From positions 930,001 through 994,000 of the forward strand of contig JAPEIS010000011.1 of assembly GCA_029531795.1 (NCBI GenBank): a DNA stretch of 64,000 nt, written 5' to 3'. The translations under genes and the position numbers were made by a program. Each line of letters opens with the position of its first letter. Positions within the stretch are counted from its first letter, which is position 1. Under the pieces are notes generated by a model. That model was not told the DNA's origin. It did no database searches and was given only the letters and a program-made list of their open reading frames with translations. Source of the stretch: Sclerotinia nivalis. Lineage: Eukaryota > Ascomycota > Leotiomycetes > Helotiales > Sclerotiniaceae. Shown one piece after another: positions 44,826 through 56,689 of this stretch.

Positions 44826-46383
44826 TTCCGATGATGTTTGAAAGGATTTGGAGCGAAGGATTTCGTGGTACAATTTTCGATATAGTCACAGTAGTTTGAC
44901 AAGGGTCTTGTGTCGTACCTGCTTTGCTGATAGGAAATCCTCTTTCTCTAGAGGAGTAGATTTACTGAAACAGTGTGAAGATAAAATTTTCATTCCGATG
45001 CTTATCTTATCGGACTTTTTTTATGAGGGGAAATGGAGGGGTAAAATTGTCAAGGGTATTATTGAATGGTATTTTCTAGTCAGAATGCAGCCAATAAGCA
45101 GATAAATATGTCAATAGGAAGTTATTAATGCAGAAAATGGGGTGAGACATTCAAGCAAGATGCTCTTTTTATTCAGCAGAGTTTGACTCCGATAATTTGA
45201 CACCCAATGTGATATGATATATATATATATGTATATATATATATGAATTATAAGAGGAAACATAAATCTTTTTTTTGGTCAATAATTCTTTGGTAGTTTG
45301 GTTGGGCAATTGGGTATTTGCCGAAGTTCAACCGTTGACCGCCCTCAATGGCAGAAATTAGATTTTCCCCTCATCATTCTAGAAGCTCCGTTATCTTGTA
45401 AATAATTATTATTGAATTGAGTCTACGTACCTGTAAGGGAAACCTTCTACCATCCAAGAGTATACCAGTTCGAAAGCATATCGCGTTCACTCATTTTCTA
45501 CTCTCTTTCATTGTATAAGGAGAGCTGTTCATCTTGATACCCTTTTTGTTACTCGAACATATACCTTTGTTTTTGCAAGCTTGCATATTCACTTGTTGCT
45601 TGTGTCTCGAATTGTTACTTCACATTTCAGTAGACCTCTTCCTTCAGAGTAAGTTGATTCGTTTTTATTCATGCACCAGTGCCTATGGTTCCTAGTTATT
45701 GGCTGTCAACCTCCCTCTCCGCTATTTTTTCGGGACCCTTCACAGTCACAAGGGCTTTTAATCCCACCTTGTTCCTGGACACCCAAGGAAGCTTCTGAAC
45801 TATCAACCTCCTCTCGACCTTCTTTCGCCCTTGCAGCTGTACGCATTAGGTTGTCCGGGATTCCTTCCCAGCATCTGATTACTTGGTTAATAAGCCTCCA
45901 ATCTCAATTGACTCAGTTCCTCGACTTTCCCGCCTGTACGCATGCCCTTGTCCCTCTTCATTCTGGCGGCGGGGACATTTGGCCTTGGTGTTGAAACTTG
46001 ACCTTTGGCACCTTACAGTTTCCTGTGGATCTCCTGTCACACTTCTTGATTTTTCAAGTCAAGAGCCACACAGTTATTTATCTCGTTGGCTCTCTTAGAG
46101 TTGTCGCAAGCGTTTCCATAATCCAGATCACCAGTACTTCTACCAACTCGATATCACCAGCTAGTGAGGCTTTCAATATATTTTGCTCTCACCTCTCAAC
46201 CACTGAATTCTTGAATTGGTACATGGGATCATTGGGCACCTGACTTGCTATTCAATTGAATCAAACAATGCATGTTTTCAAGTTGCTGACATTTGGTTCT
46301 TGTTTAGATTTGTCTACTCTCGTCTATCATCACGTAATATAACCTCTGTCTCGGATACTTGACTTAAATCCGCACTAGACAAC
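44826..46383. other. Upstream region shared by MTD1 and MMS19 (divergent)
   Basis: 1.56 kb between divergent starts. An (AT)n tract lies at 45212-45244. From about 45600 to 46380 the plus strand is pyrimidine-rich with several short open frames, which I interpret as a long leader or promoter of MMS19. Confidence 0.45.
45212..45244. repeat. (AT)n microsatellite
   Basis: Alternating AT over about 33 bp with a single interruption. Confidence 0.9.
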
Positions 46384-49300
46384 ATGGGATCAACGTTAGC
46401 TGAGTTTATGGCTGCGGAGGCTGAGAAGGACAAATTAGCAATCGTCAATCAAAAAGTAGAAAGTACGGGAGTTTTTAAATCTATTAGCCTCGACCTTTAC
46501 TAATCTAGTGATAGGTCTCACTGCGATTAGCAGCCTCATTTCGGAGCTTGGTCCGTATATAGATGGCGAGGCATCGATGGAAGATTGCCAGAAAGGTGCA
46601 ACTCATTTGAAAACATAGAATTCAAACATTTCAGTGCTAATTATGTCCAGGATTGGAGTTTTTGTTGCTTGTACTACAAAATGTCGACTCCGGAAAGCTT
46701 TCAAGGCATGATTGTAAGTAGTCGAAGTGATGTTATATTAAACCTAAATGCTAATATGCAGCAGTGAGTGCCCTCGTTAATTATTTAACAAATCGGGTGT
46801 CCCAAGCTGGGGAGGTTCAGATATACCGAGCTGGTCTATTGGAAATTGCAAAGTGTTTGACCACCATTGCAAAGATGCCCAAATTTATTAAATCAAGTGC
46901 AGCAGATATTGCCTTGGCAGTTTTCCGTCTTCCAGATAACAAACAGTCTCTAAACGACTTTCCCCATTCTACACGACTAAGCCTCCTACAACTCCTCCAG
47001 TGTTTACTAGAAGTATACCCTACAGCACTTAAAACTTCCATGGGCAGCACATTTGTTGATGGCATGGCTTCGATGGCGGCAGTTGAAAGAAATCCATCTT
47101 GTATCCTTGTCATTTTCAAAATTTACAGGCAATTAGGCACGAGTTGGGGTATAGACCCCGACGAGGCCGAAACTATGTTTGGCTCGTTCTTCCGTTATTT
47201 CCCCATTACTACTACTAAATCAGCGACGCCATTAAAACCAGAAGAGGACCTCAAACGCGGTCTTTTGAATTGTTTAACATCCAACGATGGTTTTGCTCCT
47301 TTTGTTTTTCCAGCGCTATTCCAGAAATTAGACTCTGAAAGCGTCAGGGCAGATGTAAAGGTAACAGATTCATCTTCCTCAATGTCAGTACATGCTAACA
47401 TTTTAGATTGATATATTCGATGCTATGCTTGAATGCATACGCAGTTATACCAATGTTTTGGATTTCTCAACCACAATATGGGATACTTTGAAATGGGAGG
47501 TTTGGAACGGCGAGAACGATGATTTCATCAATCGTTCCATAGAAAATATTGCTGCAATTGCCAGCCAACTGGGCCAACAATCTTCTAACATCGAAGACGA
47601 TAACGATGACTTGGCCAAATTTGTCAATCACGTTACTCAAGAATGCATTACAATATTTACCGACGATACAAAGAAGCGAATGATTCTCCCATGTGCTCGT
47701 ATTTTAAGCAAAATTGCGAGCACCTCCCCACACGCTTTCACCCTCACTTTTAGGAACACGCTACCAACGCTTTTCACCTTATGGCATCGACTGGATACTA
47801 TAGGCGATAGGGCACGATTAGTCGAGTCTTTAAATATCATCCTTGAAACACGTTCAAACATTTCAAATACTGAGGATGCAGATATGGTTCCAGGTACGAC
47901 CGTCATGGATGAAAACTTTGACAGCTTCCGAGAAAGTCTTGTTGAACTATACTTTGGCGCCATGTCCAGGTCGTCTAGTGATCTCGATTTACAGATTGCC
48001 ACCACTAAAGGGCTTACACTTTTGGCCACGATCCGCAATAATTCCGTAAATCGACCATTTTTGAATTCTTTTGAGCAAGGAACAATCATTGAAAAGCTCA
48101 ATGAGACCGCCTTTGATTTGAAAATAGCTGAGGAGCTTCGCACGTTGGCTGTGACCTCCCTTTCCACCTTATCAGTTCAATATCCAGACACATTTATCAA
48201 CATTACGCTTCCAAATTTTGTTGGAAGACTTCCGGATCAGTTGAAACCAGAGAATGATGACGGATCTGATTTCTCTCGCATAGTTTGGCTTCTGGACTCT
48301 CTTGTGGATATTGCGTGCAAATCAACTTGTCAACGTGAATTGGATGCCCCTGACTCCGATTCCAAGATTCATTTCAAATTCAGATTATTCACGGCTTTGC
48401 AATCTGAGCTGGTGATGAGATTTACGCACCACATTTCCAAAATTGCAGCCCAGAAATCATATCAGATGGCCATTTTGGCCGCAATTTATCGAGGATTGCA
48501 GGTGTTTGATGACGCACTTGCCAATGATAAGACCATGGGGGAACTCTCTCCAAACGCCGATGACACTATCGATCCTTACGCCTTCATCGCCATCGCATTA
48601 TTCAAGCGAGTCATTGGGCTTTTTCAGCATGAGACTGGCAATTTAAAAGGTAGTTGGTTTGTTGGTATCTCCGAGGCTGATAAAGCGGAATATTTCGATG
48701 ATTCCGTTGTTGCACTTGTTGGAACAATTGGGACGTACATACTTCGATCCAATACCACCTCGCATGAAAATAATTTTTTGCTCAAAGCCAATGCAGAAAA
48801 TCCAACTGAGCCAAGTCGAGTTTGGACTTTGTTCAACTTTGGAGCCCACACAAGAGCGGACCTCGGTGCTTGTCAACAAGACCTTCGCAGTGGCCCTTCT
48901 AACAAATGCTCCGCAAACATTCTTTCCACAGCCTTAATAGCTGGAATTCGTAAAGAAGTGAGCCCATATTCTACTTTTTTTCCGCATTGACTTTAGCTGA
49001 TTTGTTTTAGGATGCGGGTCGGTTAGGTCTCACTGTTCACGAAACTGCCAAGTCAATGCTTTTGAACGCCATTTCTGTGGAAAACAACTGTTCAAGACCA
49101 GCTCGCGTGAGTATGTTACAAATGCTTCAACTCCTCGTCAACAAATTCGGTGCAGACAAAATTTTATTTGAGGATGGAAAACCACTTCACGATGTCATGC
49201 TCCAGCTAGTCAAGGAGGCAGCATCAAAGCCGGAACGAGAGGCATATCAAATCTATCAAGCCTTGGCTTATTTTGCTGCTGCTGCGGTGGCCGCATATGA

Positions 49301-49961
49301 GCCATGCAGTACGGCACTTATCGACGCCATGATGCAAGGCATTTCTGACCCAAAGCGCGGCCGAAAGATTGCCCAAAGCTTCGCAATCCTTCTGGCTCCA
49401 TCCAACATCATGAACGATAGCAACTTCTGTATCCTTCGTCCTCTTCGATTTGGTCGCCTTTACAGTACCACTGTTAATCAACTCGTCGCTCTCTGGCGAT
49501 CCAATGAAAACAGCCGTATCAAAGAAGACTGCCTTATTGCCCTTGTTGGTATTCTTCGATATATGCCAGCAAAGATCTTGCAGGACAATGCCGCACAAAT
49601 TCTTCCCATTGCTCTAGCTGGTACTGATGTCCCAGATAAGGCCACAAAAGATGCCAGCATGAATATTATGATCGTCCTAATGCCAGAGAATCCTAGTTTG
49701 ATCGAAGAACACCTCGATTCCATCATCAATCGCATGACGGATCGTACGCACAACACATACGATTCGCCTTCAGATGCTACTGTGGAGGGAAGATCTAAGG
49801 CTTTGGACGTACTTGCTATGCTTCCAACATTGGTAGAGAATGGACTTCTCTTGAAGAGGAAAAATGCCGTACTGAAGGAACTCGGTATTGCGCTAGATGA
49901 TTGCTCTAGAGAGGTTAGAATGAGGTCTGATAGATGTAAAATGATTTGGTTCAATTTGTAA
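46384..49961 (+). CDS. MMS19: MMS19, cytosolic Fe-S targeting and DNA-repair scaffold
   Basis: Six exons: 46384-46462, 46509-46595, 46651-46713, 46762-47360, 47407-48957 and 49011-49961 (1,109 residues). MMS19 works in the cytosolic iron-sulfur assembly targeting complex, and delivers clusters to XPD, DNA polymerases and other nuclear proteins. The protein is made of HEAT-like repeats throughout. The N-terminal repeats include LVNYLTNRVSQAGE and LEIAKCLTTIAKMPKF, then FGSFFRYFPITTT and FAPFVFPALFQKLDSES, which align with the MMS19 N-terminal domain. The C-terminal exons (LLNAISVENN... and the RSKALDVLAMLPTL region, ending REVRMRSDRCKMIWFNL) match its C-terminal domain, including an RxxVRxxAxxCxxxW-type end. 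Intron 3 ends CAGCAG, so one codon may be included or skipped. Length is usual for the family. Confidence 0.9.
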
Positions 49962-51780
49962 TTTGAACTTTGCACTGGCATGGCATGGTGTTGAGAGGCT
50001 ACATTGGGCTTGTGCTATTGCATCTACTTGTTTCGGGCGCAGTAATGATAGGCATGAAATTGGGCGGCGTGGCTTTTTGAGATGTTAAATGAGCAGATTA
50101 TATGATTAGATGATGCTTAGTAAAGCAAAAGGGAATAGGAAGAGATAAATACAGGGAATTGCATATCTTAATCTAAAATTGAAGGTCCTTCAATAAATAC
50201 AAGTGCGTGATGAACTAACACGAGAGGAAAAAGAAATTAAATCAACTGACGAAGTTGGTTGTTCGCTTAGGAATCTGGTTTGAAATGGGCTTAATGGGCG
50301 AGCTCACTAGAGACAAAGGATTTGGGAAAGAACCGAGCTGAATGTTAATGAAGTAATGCCATTGTTGATGAAGTCAATTATTCTATTTCATCATTTTACC
50401 ATTGATGTTATCTCCAGGAGTAAAGTTGAAATTCAATCATACCCGAAGGACTGGTAATGGCGAAAGCAAGATTTTATCTGATGTTGAGGGATGAAGGCTC
50501 GGGTAGCGGATAGGATTAGATACTTACAAATATGGAACAGGCTAATTGTACCAGAGAGTATGATTTCTTTACAAATAAGTCTCTAAATGTATAGGTAAAT
50601 TTAAATGAGATAATATCTCACAAGCTTTAGTAAGTTCAAGATGTAAAACCTTGTGGTCCCAGACAATTAAAGCCAAGGGTATGCTTTACGTGCTTCCATT
50701 ACACTATTTCCAATTGGTTGGTCTTCCAACTGATTTGTGTCTACCCGTACTCGGCTGGCCGTAGAATATTGCACCGGAGGGAAAGAGTGCCCAAGACTGT
50801 AATGTTGAGCGTTGGCGAAGTCTAAACTGGCTGTCACGCTAGCTTTCCGCAGTCTTTGAGTTTAGGGATATATGAGTATGTCCTCCTGCCTTTTCATCGA
50901 ATCTAATTTAGGTACAGTGGTGGGAAATACAAGTGTGTAGTTGCTTCCATCTGGGAGCAATTCACTTGCATTACTTTCGATTGGGAGACTCGTAGCAAAC
51001 AGTAGTACAGCTCAATCAGTGCATCATAATACTCCAAATTCGCTATAGTACTCCCTCCTTGAGGATCATCGCGAGGGGTTGCTTAGTTATTGTAGGTTAT
51101 TGCTACTCGGTGAACAACTGGCCCCCGAAACCTGATTCGCTAATGAACCGAGCACAACGTCTGCTCATAGCTGAGATCATAAATGCGAACTTCTGGTGGT
51201 GGTTGAAAGTGGAATGGGTAGAAAACTATCATTATTAACGTTCACATCGGGCCGTCCCTAGTTACATTCATTTGTCCAAGATCAAGTAGACAAGTGGCAC
51301 ATACTCGGTGAAATTTTGAGCGAATTCTAATAATCCCTTTTCATAGTCCTAAGTCGTACCAAAAGGCAACGTCATTTCACGTAATTGAACATGCAAGTGA
51401 TACTGTGTTCTCGGTGGAATCCATCATGGCGAAGTGCATGATGCATGCAGTTGCGTTGAAGATTCCACTCAAATCAAGGCACACCTTTTTTCGGATCACA
51501 CAAGTCCGATAAAATATCACCCTAATTGAAATCATCCCAAATTCCACCGTATTGTGTACGTATAGTTGTAATTAAAGAGGATCGTATATAATGATTGAAT
51601 TCGTCTTGGTGCTACACGGGTATAAACATCCGGGCGCTCGATAATTGCGACCTCAAAATCACTGGCATTCACATTGACTGTTGTATGACACCACTCGCTG
51701 TACTTATATACCAAAATAAATATAACATGACAAATCCTTTCTTCTTCATCCGGCCTTCGAGTCGCTCAGTGCTTGCGCGG
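49962..51780. other. Intergenic after MMS19
   Basis: 1.8 kb without a supportable gene on either strand. Confidence 0.5.
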
Positions 51781-52672
51781 ATCAACACAACCGTTGTGGA
51801 GGATAAGACTCAACACCTGTATGCGGTGTCCTCTACGAACCTCTAGCTCTTTTATTTAATTATTAAAATCTGCAAAACTAAGTTTGAGTTATTTGATAAA
51901 ACCGTAATGATTGGAAAAGGAAAAAGTATTCGATCGTAACGTTTTTTGCCTTCGAATTGGTTGATAGCAAAAACCAGATCTCGGTTTTTTGATAATCGTA
52001 TTATTGGATTGTACTTTTTATAATATTACTTTTATTACAAAACAAAAGATAATATTATTATTTACAATAATATACTATAAAATCATCTTCAAGATCCTTT
52101 TAGAACATCGAATACAATTTATCAAATTTGGTTTTAAAATTCAAACCTTATCTCCTTCGATTCGAATCAAAACAATAACAATTTATATATTTGAAGGAAT
52201 TACATAGAACAATCCAAGCTAATAATATATCTATTATAGAATTCGATAGAAGATATATTATATACAAGATTGGAATACCTTGTAGGATCAATATCCTTAT
52301 AATTTGAAGGGTTCTATAAAGTCGATATTAGATAAAGTATAATTGTTGGGAAGTTATAAATAGAATAAAAAGTTGATATAAAGAAAGATTGTTTGGATTT
52401 GATTGATAAAAAGATCGGATTTGGAAAATCATAAATATAATATTTTGATTGGTATTTTTATCTTTATATACAATGCTGTATAGAGATTGGGCTTTGCTCC
52501 TCAATATTAGTTTTCACTTTTTTTATTAAAAATATATACAAACCTATATACTATTTAGATAGCACTACTCATAATCATCTATTAAAAGCTCGATTGAGCT
52601 TTTAACCGTCCTAGATAGTCTTTGACTCAGTGTGGACGTTAATTAAATCAATCAATCAACACAACCGTTGTG
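51781..52672. repeat. AT-rich block between 18-bp direct repeats
   Basis: ATCAACACAACCGTTGTG occurs at 51781-51798 and again at 52655-52672. The core is itself a palindrome (CAACACAAC... with GTTGTGTT at the second copy). The 856 bp between are very AT-rich, clearly more so than the flanks, with no coding capacity except short frames. This is compatible with a decayed, possibly RIP-mutated insertion. Confidence 0.6.
52582..52605. repeat. Perfect hairpin, 10-bp stem
   Basis: TTAAAAGCTC, four-base loop GATT, then GAGCTTTTAA. It lies inside the AT-rich block near its right end. A second, 7-bp stem (CACTAGC/GCTAGTG) lies at 52836-52855. Confidence 0.7.
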
Positions 52673-53357
52673 TTTATACAATAAACCCAATACAAAAGAT
52701 TCTTTCAAACAATTACTGTCGGTAGGCACGTATATGGGGAGGTGAAGCATTCAATAGTACTCTTCTAATTCGTATTGATTTTGCCTAAAGAACTAGAACT
52801 ATGGAAACGTCGAACTATATAAAGCTCGATCGAGGCACTAGCGTCAAAGCTAGTGGGTTCACGTGATGAATATCCCGACAATTACCTACTTATTGATATC
52901 CCGTCCTCATCATTGAGCAAGGATGACTGCAGCATAACTTGCATATACATAGACCGATTAAGGCGTGTACACCCACGTTTGAATGGGGTTTCATCTTGTC
53001 TATTAATGATTGGATTTATTTTTAATTTGGAGTGGCAATTGTTAGGCTGTTTTCAAGTAAGATCTAAAGCCCCTTTTACTCTTATTCATGGATAACATAA
53101 CTGATAGGGGGTTCTGAGCTATCACTGATATCCAAAATCAATTTATATGCCTCTTCATTTTGAACTCTGCAGCGAAGTCTCTCTGGGTTAGGAAAGAATC
53201 AAGCATTAATGATACGACCACATTCTATCGCAACGTTGAAAGAGTTTCAAAAACTTAACTTGCTCTACACACTTCCTTTTCCATTTGCGACCACCTCTAG
53301 TATACTACTTTAAGAATCGCTTCAATCCATCCACGGAAGACACCAGTAACAGAAATT
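52673..53357. other. Intergenic before the rhodopsin-domain gene
   Basis: No supportable gene. Confidence 0.5.
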
Positions 53358-54830
53358 ATGGCAAATGCTTCCGACTATGCAAATCCGCCATCAGGAGTTA
53401 CATCTAATTTTGCTAGCCCAGTGACCAGATTGACAGAAGCGAATATCGGTTTTGGGCTAAATTTGGGTGTTACTGCCATCGTTGTTCTATTGCGATGTTA
53501 TGTCAAAGCTAAGTTGACAAAGGCTTGGGGATGGGATGATTGTTAGTTATAATTATCCGCACCAAATGCAAGTGAATCTATCTTACTCACAAGAATACCT
53601 GGCAGTGTCTTGTACCATTGGATTTGTAGAAGTCCTGACTCAAACCACGAATTCCTTCTAACTGTTTCCTGACCAGGTAGCCAGCATTGTTCGTGATAGC
53701 TTGGTGATTTCACGTCCGTTATTTCTACTTTTTAATTTATCAATACAAAGCTAACAACCCACAGTTGTCGGTGTGCTTTTGGGAGTACACGCATGGGATG
53801 TGCAAGTCAAAACAGCCTATGAAAATGGAATAATGCAAGTACGTGGGCATTGTTCTTATGATAGCTCTTGATGATCAATTTACTTGCTTACTAGTTCACC
53901 TCACGCAGCGTTCGTTAGGGATACAAAACCTTCACATTGTGGCCACCTTCTTCACAAAGCTATCACTTTTTCTGCTTTACCTAGGCCTTTTTGAACCTAA
54001 CATGAGAACTCGCTATGCAATATACCTAGGAATTCTCTTGTGTTTCATCTTCTATACCATCAATCTCGGCCTCAATTGTGCTTATAACATTCCTCGTCCC
54101 GGTCAGCCTAACACGGGTGCAAGCTGGGTGTGGACAACTGTGAGCAACTTGACGGCCATCAAATCTGTTGCATTTGCACAGGCAGATTTTGGGGTTCTGA
54201 GTGATGTATATCTGTTTGTTTTACCAATCCCATCAGTTCTTCGATTGCATCTTCCCATCAAAAGAAAGCTAGGGATAGTTGCAGTCTTTATGTGTGGGCT
54301 GCTGTAAGTTTATGAACCTTGTCCCTGAACTTCAATCCTTTCTCCTCTTCATTCAGCGTAATCATTTCGCTAAGAGTCTGCTTAGTGCTGTTGCTTGCTC
54401 ATTAGCTAGCCTCATACTTCGTTACAGAATACTCAGGACTGTGGATGCTACTGTGGATAGCTCCTGGTTGACAATGCCGATATACATATTTTTTTCGGCC
54501 GAGGTTTGTGCTGGAATAATTTGCAGCAGCGCTCCTATCTTAGCAGCGCTTTTTCGCAGCGACAAAAGTCCCTTGAACAAATTGTTTAGGTATTTCTCCG
54601 TCCGCAGACTCATTGGATCATCCAAGGATAATAGCGCGGGATTATTCGAAGAGCGTAGACTAAAGAACGAGAGTTGTGGGGTCGCCAATGTTCAGAACCA
54701 CATGGCTGCTGATGAATGGGATGCCAGTAAAAGCATGAGAAACGGAGTAGGGAATACAATGAGCGAAGAATGGATAGAGTTGGAAGACGAAGGGAATGAT
54801 CGCGTTAGAGTATGTTATGACAGGGTATGA
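53358..54830 (+). CDS. Rhodopsin-domain (PTH11-type) seven-span membrane protein
   Basis: Proposed six-exon model: 53358-53541, 53606-53625, 53677-53692, 53765-53838, 53909-54303 and 54386-54830 (377 residues). The family is the fungal integral membrane proteins related to the PTH11 receptor. Signs are an extracellular N-terminus, RCYVKAKLTKAWGWDDLSCT (the WGWDD motif ends the first cytosolic loop), HAWDV, the TKLSLFLLYLGLF helix, FGVLSDVYLFVLPIPSVL (DxxxxxxPxPxL-type motif) and a final SSAPILAALFR. Seven hydrophobic segments result. The tiny exons of 20 and 16 nt restore a complete second membrane helix (CTIGFVASIVLVGVLLGV). Without them the helix would be truncated. Splice sites for these two are consistent (GT-AG, CTAAC or CTGAC branch) but need transcript evidence. 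A long acidic C-terminal tail follows. Ligand is unknown. Confidence 0.8.
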
Positions 54831-55155
54831 ATACAAGGTCCACTTCTACATTATTCAACCGAGAGTAGGAATACGCCAGTCTCTTGAGCGAGCTATTTAC
54901 TGGATGCTATTTGGCAGTTTTCATGGAAAATAATACGCCTAGCCCCAAAAATCAAATTGAACTCAATAGATTTGAGTTTCAAAATTATGCTTGCCATTCC
55001 TTCATATTGTGTAGAGATATTACACCGCATCTTTAAATCTGTGGGGATTATTAAAAGAATGACATGCCCTTTGGAGAATGATTCTTCTATAAGAAACCGC
55101 GTCATTGAGATTTTAATCGTCTAATATGTCAAACAACTATACAGAAAACTTCCTT

Positions 55156-55161
55156 TTAGCC
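55156..55161 (-). promoter_or_regulatory. Candidate xylanase-activator site (GGCTAA)
   Basis: TTAGCC is the complement of GGCTAA, the core recognised by XlnR/Xyr1-type activators. A second copy lies at 55302-55307. A 6-mer is weak evidence by itself; the context of a xylanase gene 650-800 bp downstream gives it some weight. Confidence 0.25.
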
Positions 55162-55851
55162 TGAATTACTCTTGCTTATAACAAAAAGCTCCCCTGGCCT
55201 TATGTACTCCGCATGCACTCCACAGTATGTAAGGTCTTCGCTCCGGCCCCATATTTCCTATGCAACTACCATTCAGGCTGAAATAAAGTACGACCTAAGA
55301 CTTAGCCGAAATGTTCCGGATGTAGTTTTGCTAAGGTTAGGGTATTTCTAATATTACTGTTCCTACCTAGGTATCGTAATAGACGCTTGATATTGCTGAT
55401 GTTAATCTCTTACTATAACTGCTACCATATAAACTCGACAAACAGGCATCCGACTTAACCCGATTCAATCTTAGTTTTTTTCACTTGTATTCGAATTTCA
55501 GAAATTTCAATGGATACAAGCTAAAAGTGGATAAAGAACTTTGTCAATTCTTTCATTTTTTCAGCTATATGCATTACCCAGCTTCCCCAACTTTGGATTA
55601 ATCGGGTTAAATAGAATGCCAGCTGTAGTTTTTCGAGTTTATACGGTACTTTATCTGATATCAAATCCACCACACCTTTCCAAGAAAAGATGTGCCATAT
55701 GCCCGATATCCTGGATCAGTCTGGGGGGAATAATCAGCCTGAAGTGAATTTGAAAGATCGGCAGCCATGAAGATTGAATAAACTTCACTTTTGTTTCGCG
55801 CTTTATTAGTCTGCATTGTTGCGCGATTAGGTCATTCTTAGTCGTCGAATA

Positions 55852-55859
55852 AGTATATA
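55852..55859 (+). promoter_or_regulatory. TATA box of the GH11 gene
   Basis: TATATAAA lies about 105 bp upstream of the ATG at 55960. Confidence 0.5.
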
Positions 55860-55959
55860 AAGCGGTGTATGGCCAGAAAAGTGCCCAGAACTCTCAGCCT
55901 CGATGATCAATTAATTCTCTATTCTGCATCCAACATCAGATACCATACCAGCCGACATT

Positions 55960-56689
55960 ATGGTTGCATTTTCCAGCCTCCTAGCCACCTTCTCGGCAAT
56001 TTCTGCATCCTTCGCTATTCCAAGTCCCACCCTCCCTAAGCGTAGCCCCATGGATTTCGTTCTTAGACGTAATGAGAGCTCTCTTCTTCGCCGAGCAACG
56101 CCAAACTACAAACAGGATTATACGACTGGTGGAGATGTAGTCTATACACCATCCGGTAGCTCTTTCACCGTAGATTGGGACACCGAGGATGATTTCGTTG
56201 TTGGACTTGGATGGACAACCGGGTCTACCAAGTGAGTACAAATGGGCTAGAACTCCTTCTTGTTCCGATTTGCTGACACCTTTGATTCACAGCCCCATCA
56301 ACTTCAGCGGGACCTTTGGTATCGGCTCTGGCACCGCCCTTCTCTCCATCTACGGCTGGTCCGAAAACCCACTCGTGGAATACTACATCGTCGAAGACAG
56401 CAGCTCCCCACCGAGCTTTGGTACAGTGAAAGGCAGTGTGACGAGTGATGGATCAAGTTATACAATTTGGGAGAACCAACGTGTCAATGAACCTTCGATT
56501 GTAGGAACTACTACTTTCAATCAGTATATCTCAGTGCGATCTTCTCCGCGGAAGAGTGGTACTGTTACTGTGGAAAACCATTTTAAGGCTTGGGCGGCGC
56601 TGGGTATGGAATTGGGTACGCTTAATTATCAGGTTTTGGCGGTGGAAGGGTGGGGCGGCGAAGGAGCTGCTACGCAGACGGTTAGCTAG
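55960..56689 (+). CDS. GH11 endo-1,4-beta-xylanase, divergent
   Basis: Two exons, 55960-56231 and 56293-56689 (222 residues), with a 61-bp intron GTGAGT...CACAG. A signal peptide (MVAFSSLLATFSAISASFA) is followed by a propeptide with dibasic sites (LPKR, LRR, LRR). The GH11 fold is clear: GDVVYTPSGSSFTVDWD, FVVGLGWTTGSTNPINFSG, LSIYGWSENPLVEYYIVED, YTIWENQRVNEPSIVG, FNQYISVRSSPRKSGTVT and ENHFKAWAALGMELG. The first catalytic Glu is in PLVEYYIVE, the second in VLAVEGWGG. Family members cleave internal xylan bonds in plant cell walls. The typical strand containing GYYYSFW near the N-terminus is replaced by NYKQDYTTGG, so the first aromatic subsites may differ. Intron position matches that of many fungal GH11 genes as far as I recall. 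Confidence 0.9.

Larger units (their letters stand above)
54831..55959. other. Upstream region of the GH11 xylanase gene
   Basis: 1.13 kb without a gene. It holds two TTAGCC sites (55156-55161, 55302-55307) and a TATA box (about 55852-55859). A 68-codon open frame at 55541-55747 has no features. Confidence 0.5.

Noticed and set aside
45671..46243. Open frames upstream of MMS19
   Set aside because: Pyrimidine-rich leader-like sequence with overlapping frames, no domain or signal; better read as promoter or long 5' UTR.
52825..52875. tRNA-like stem (CACTAGC/GCTAGTG) followed by GGGTTCACG
   Set aside because: No acceptor or D stem can be formed and the T-arm does not pair, so it is not a tRNA.
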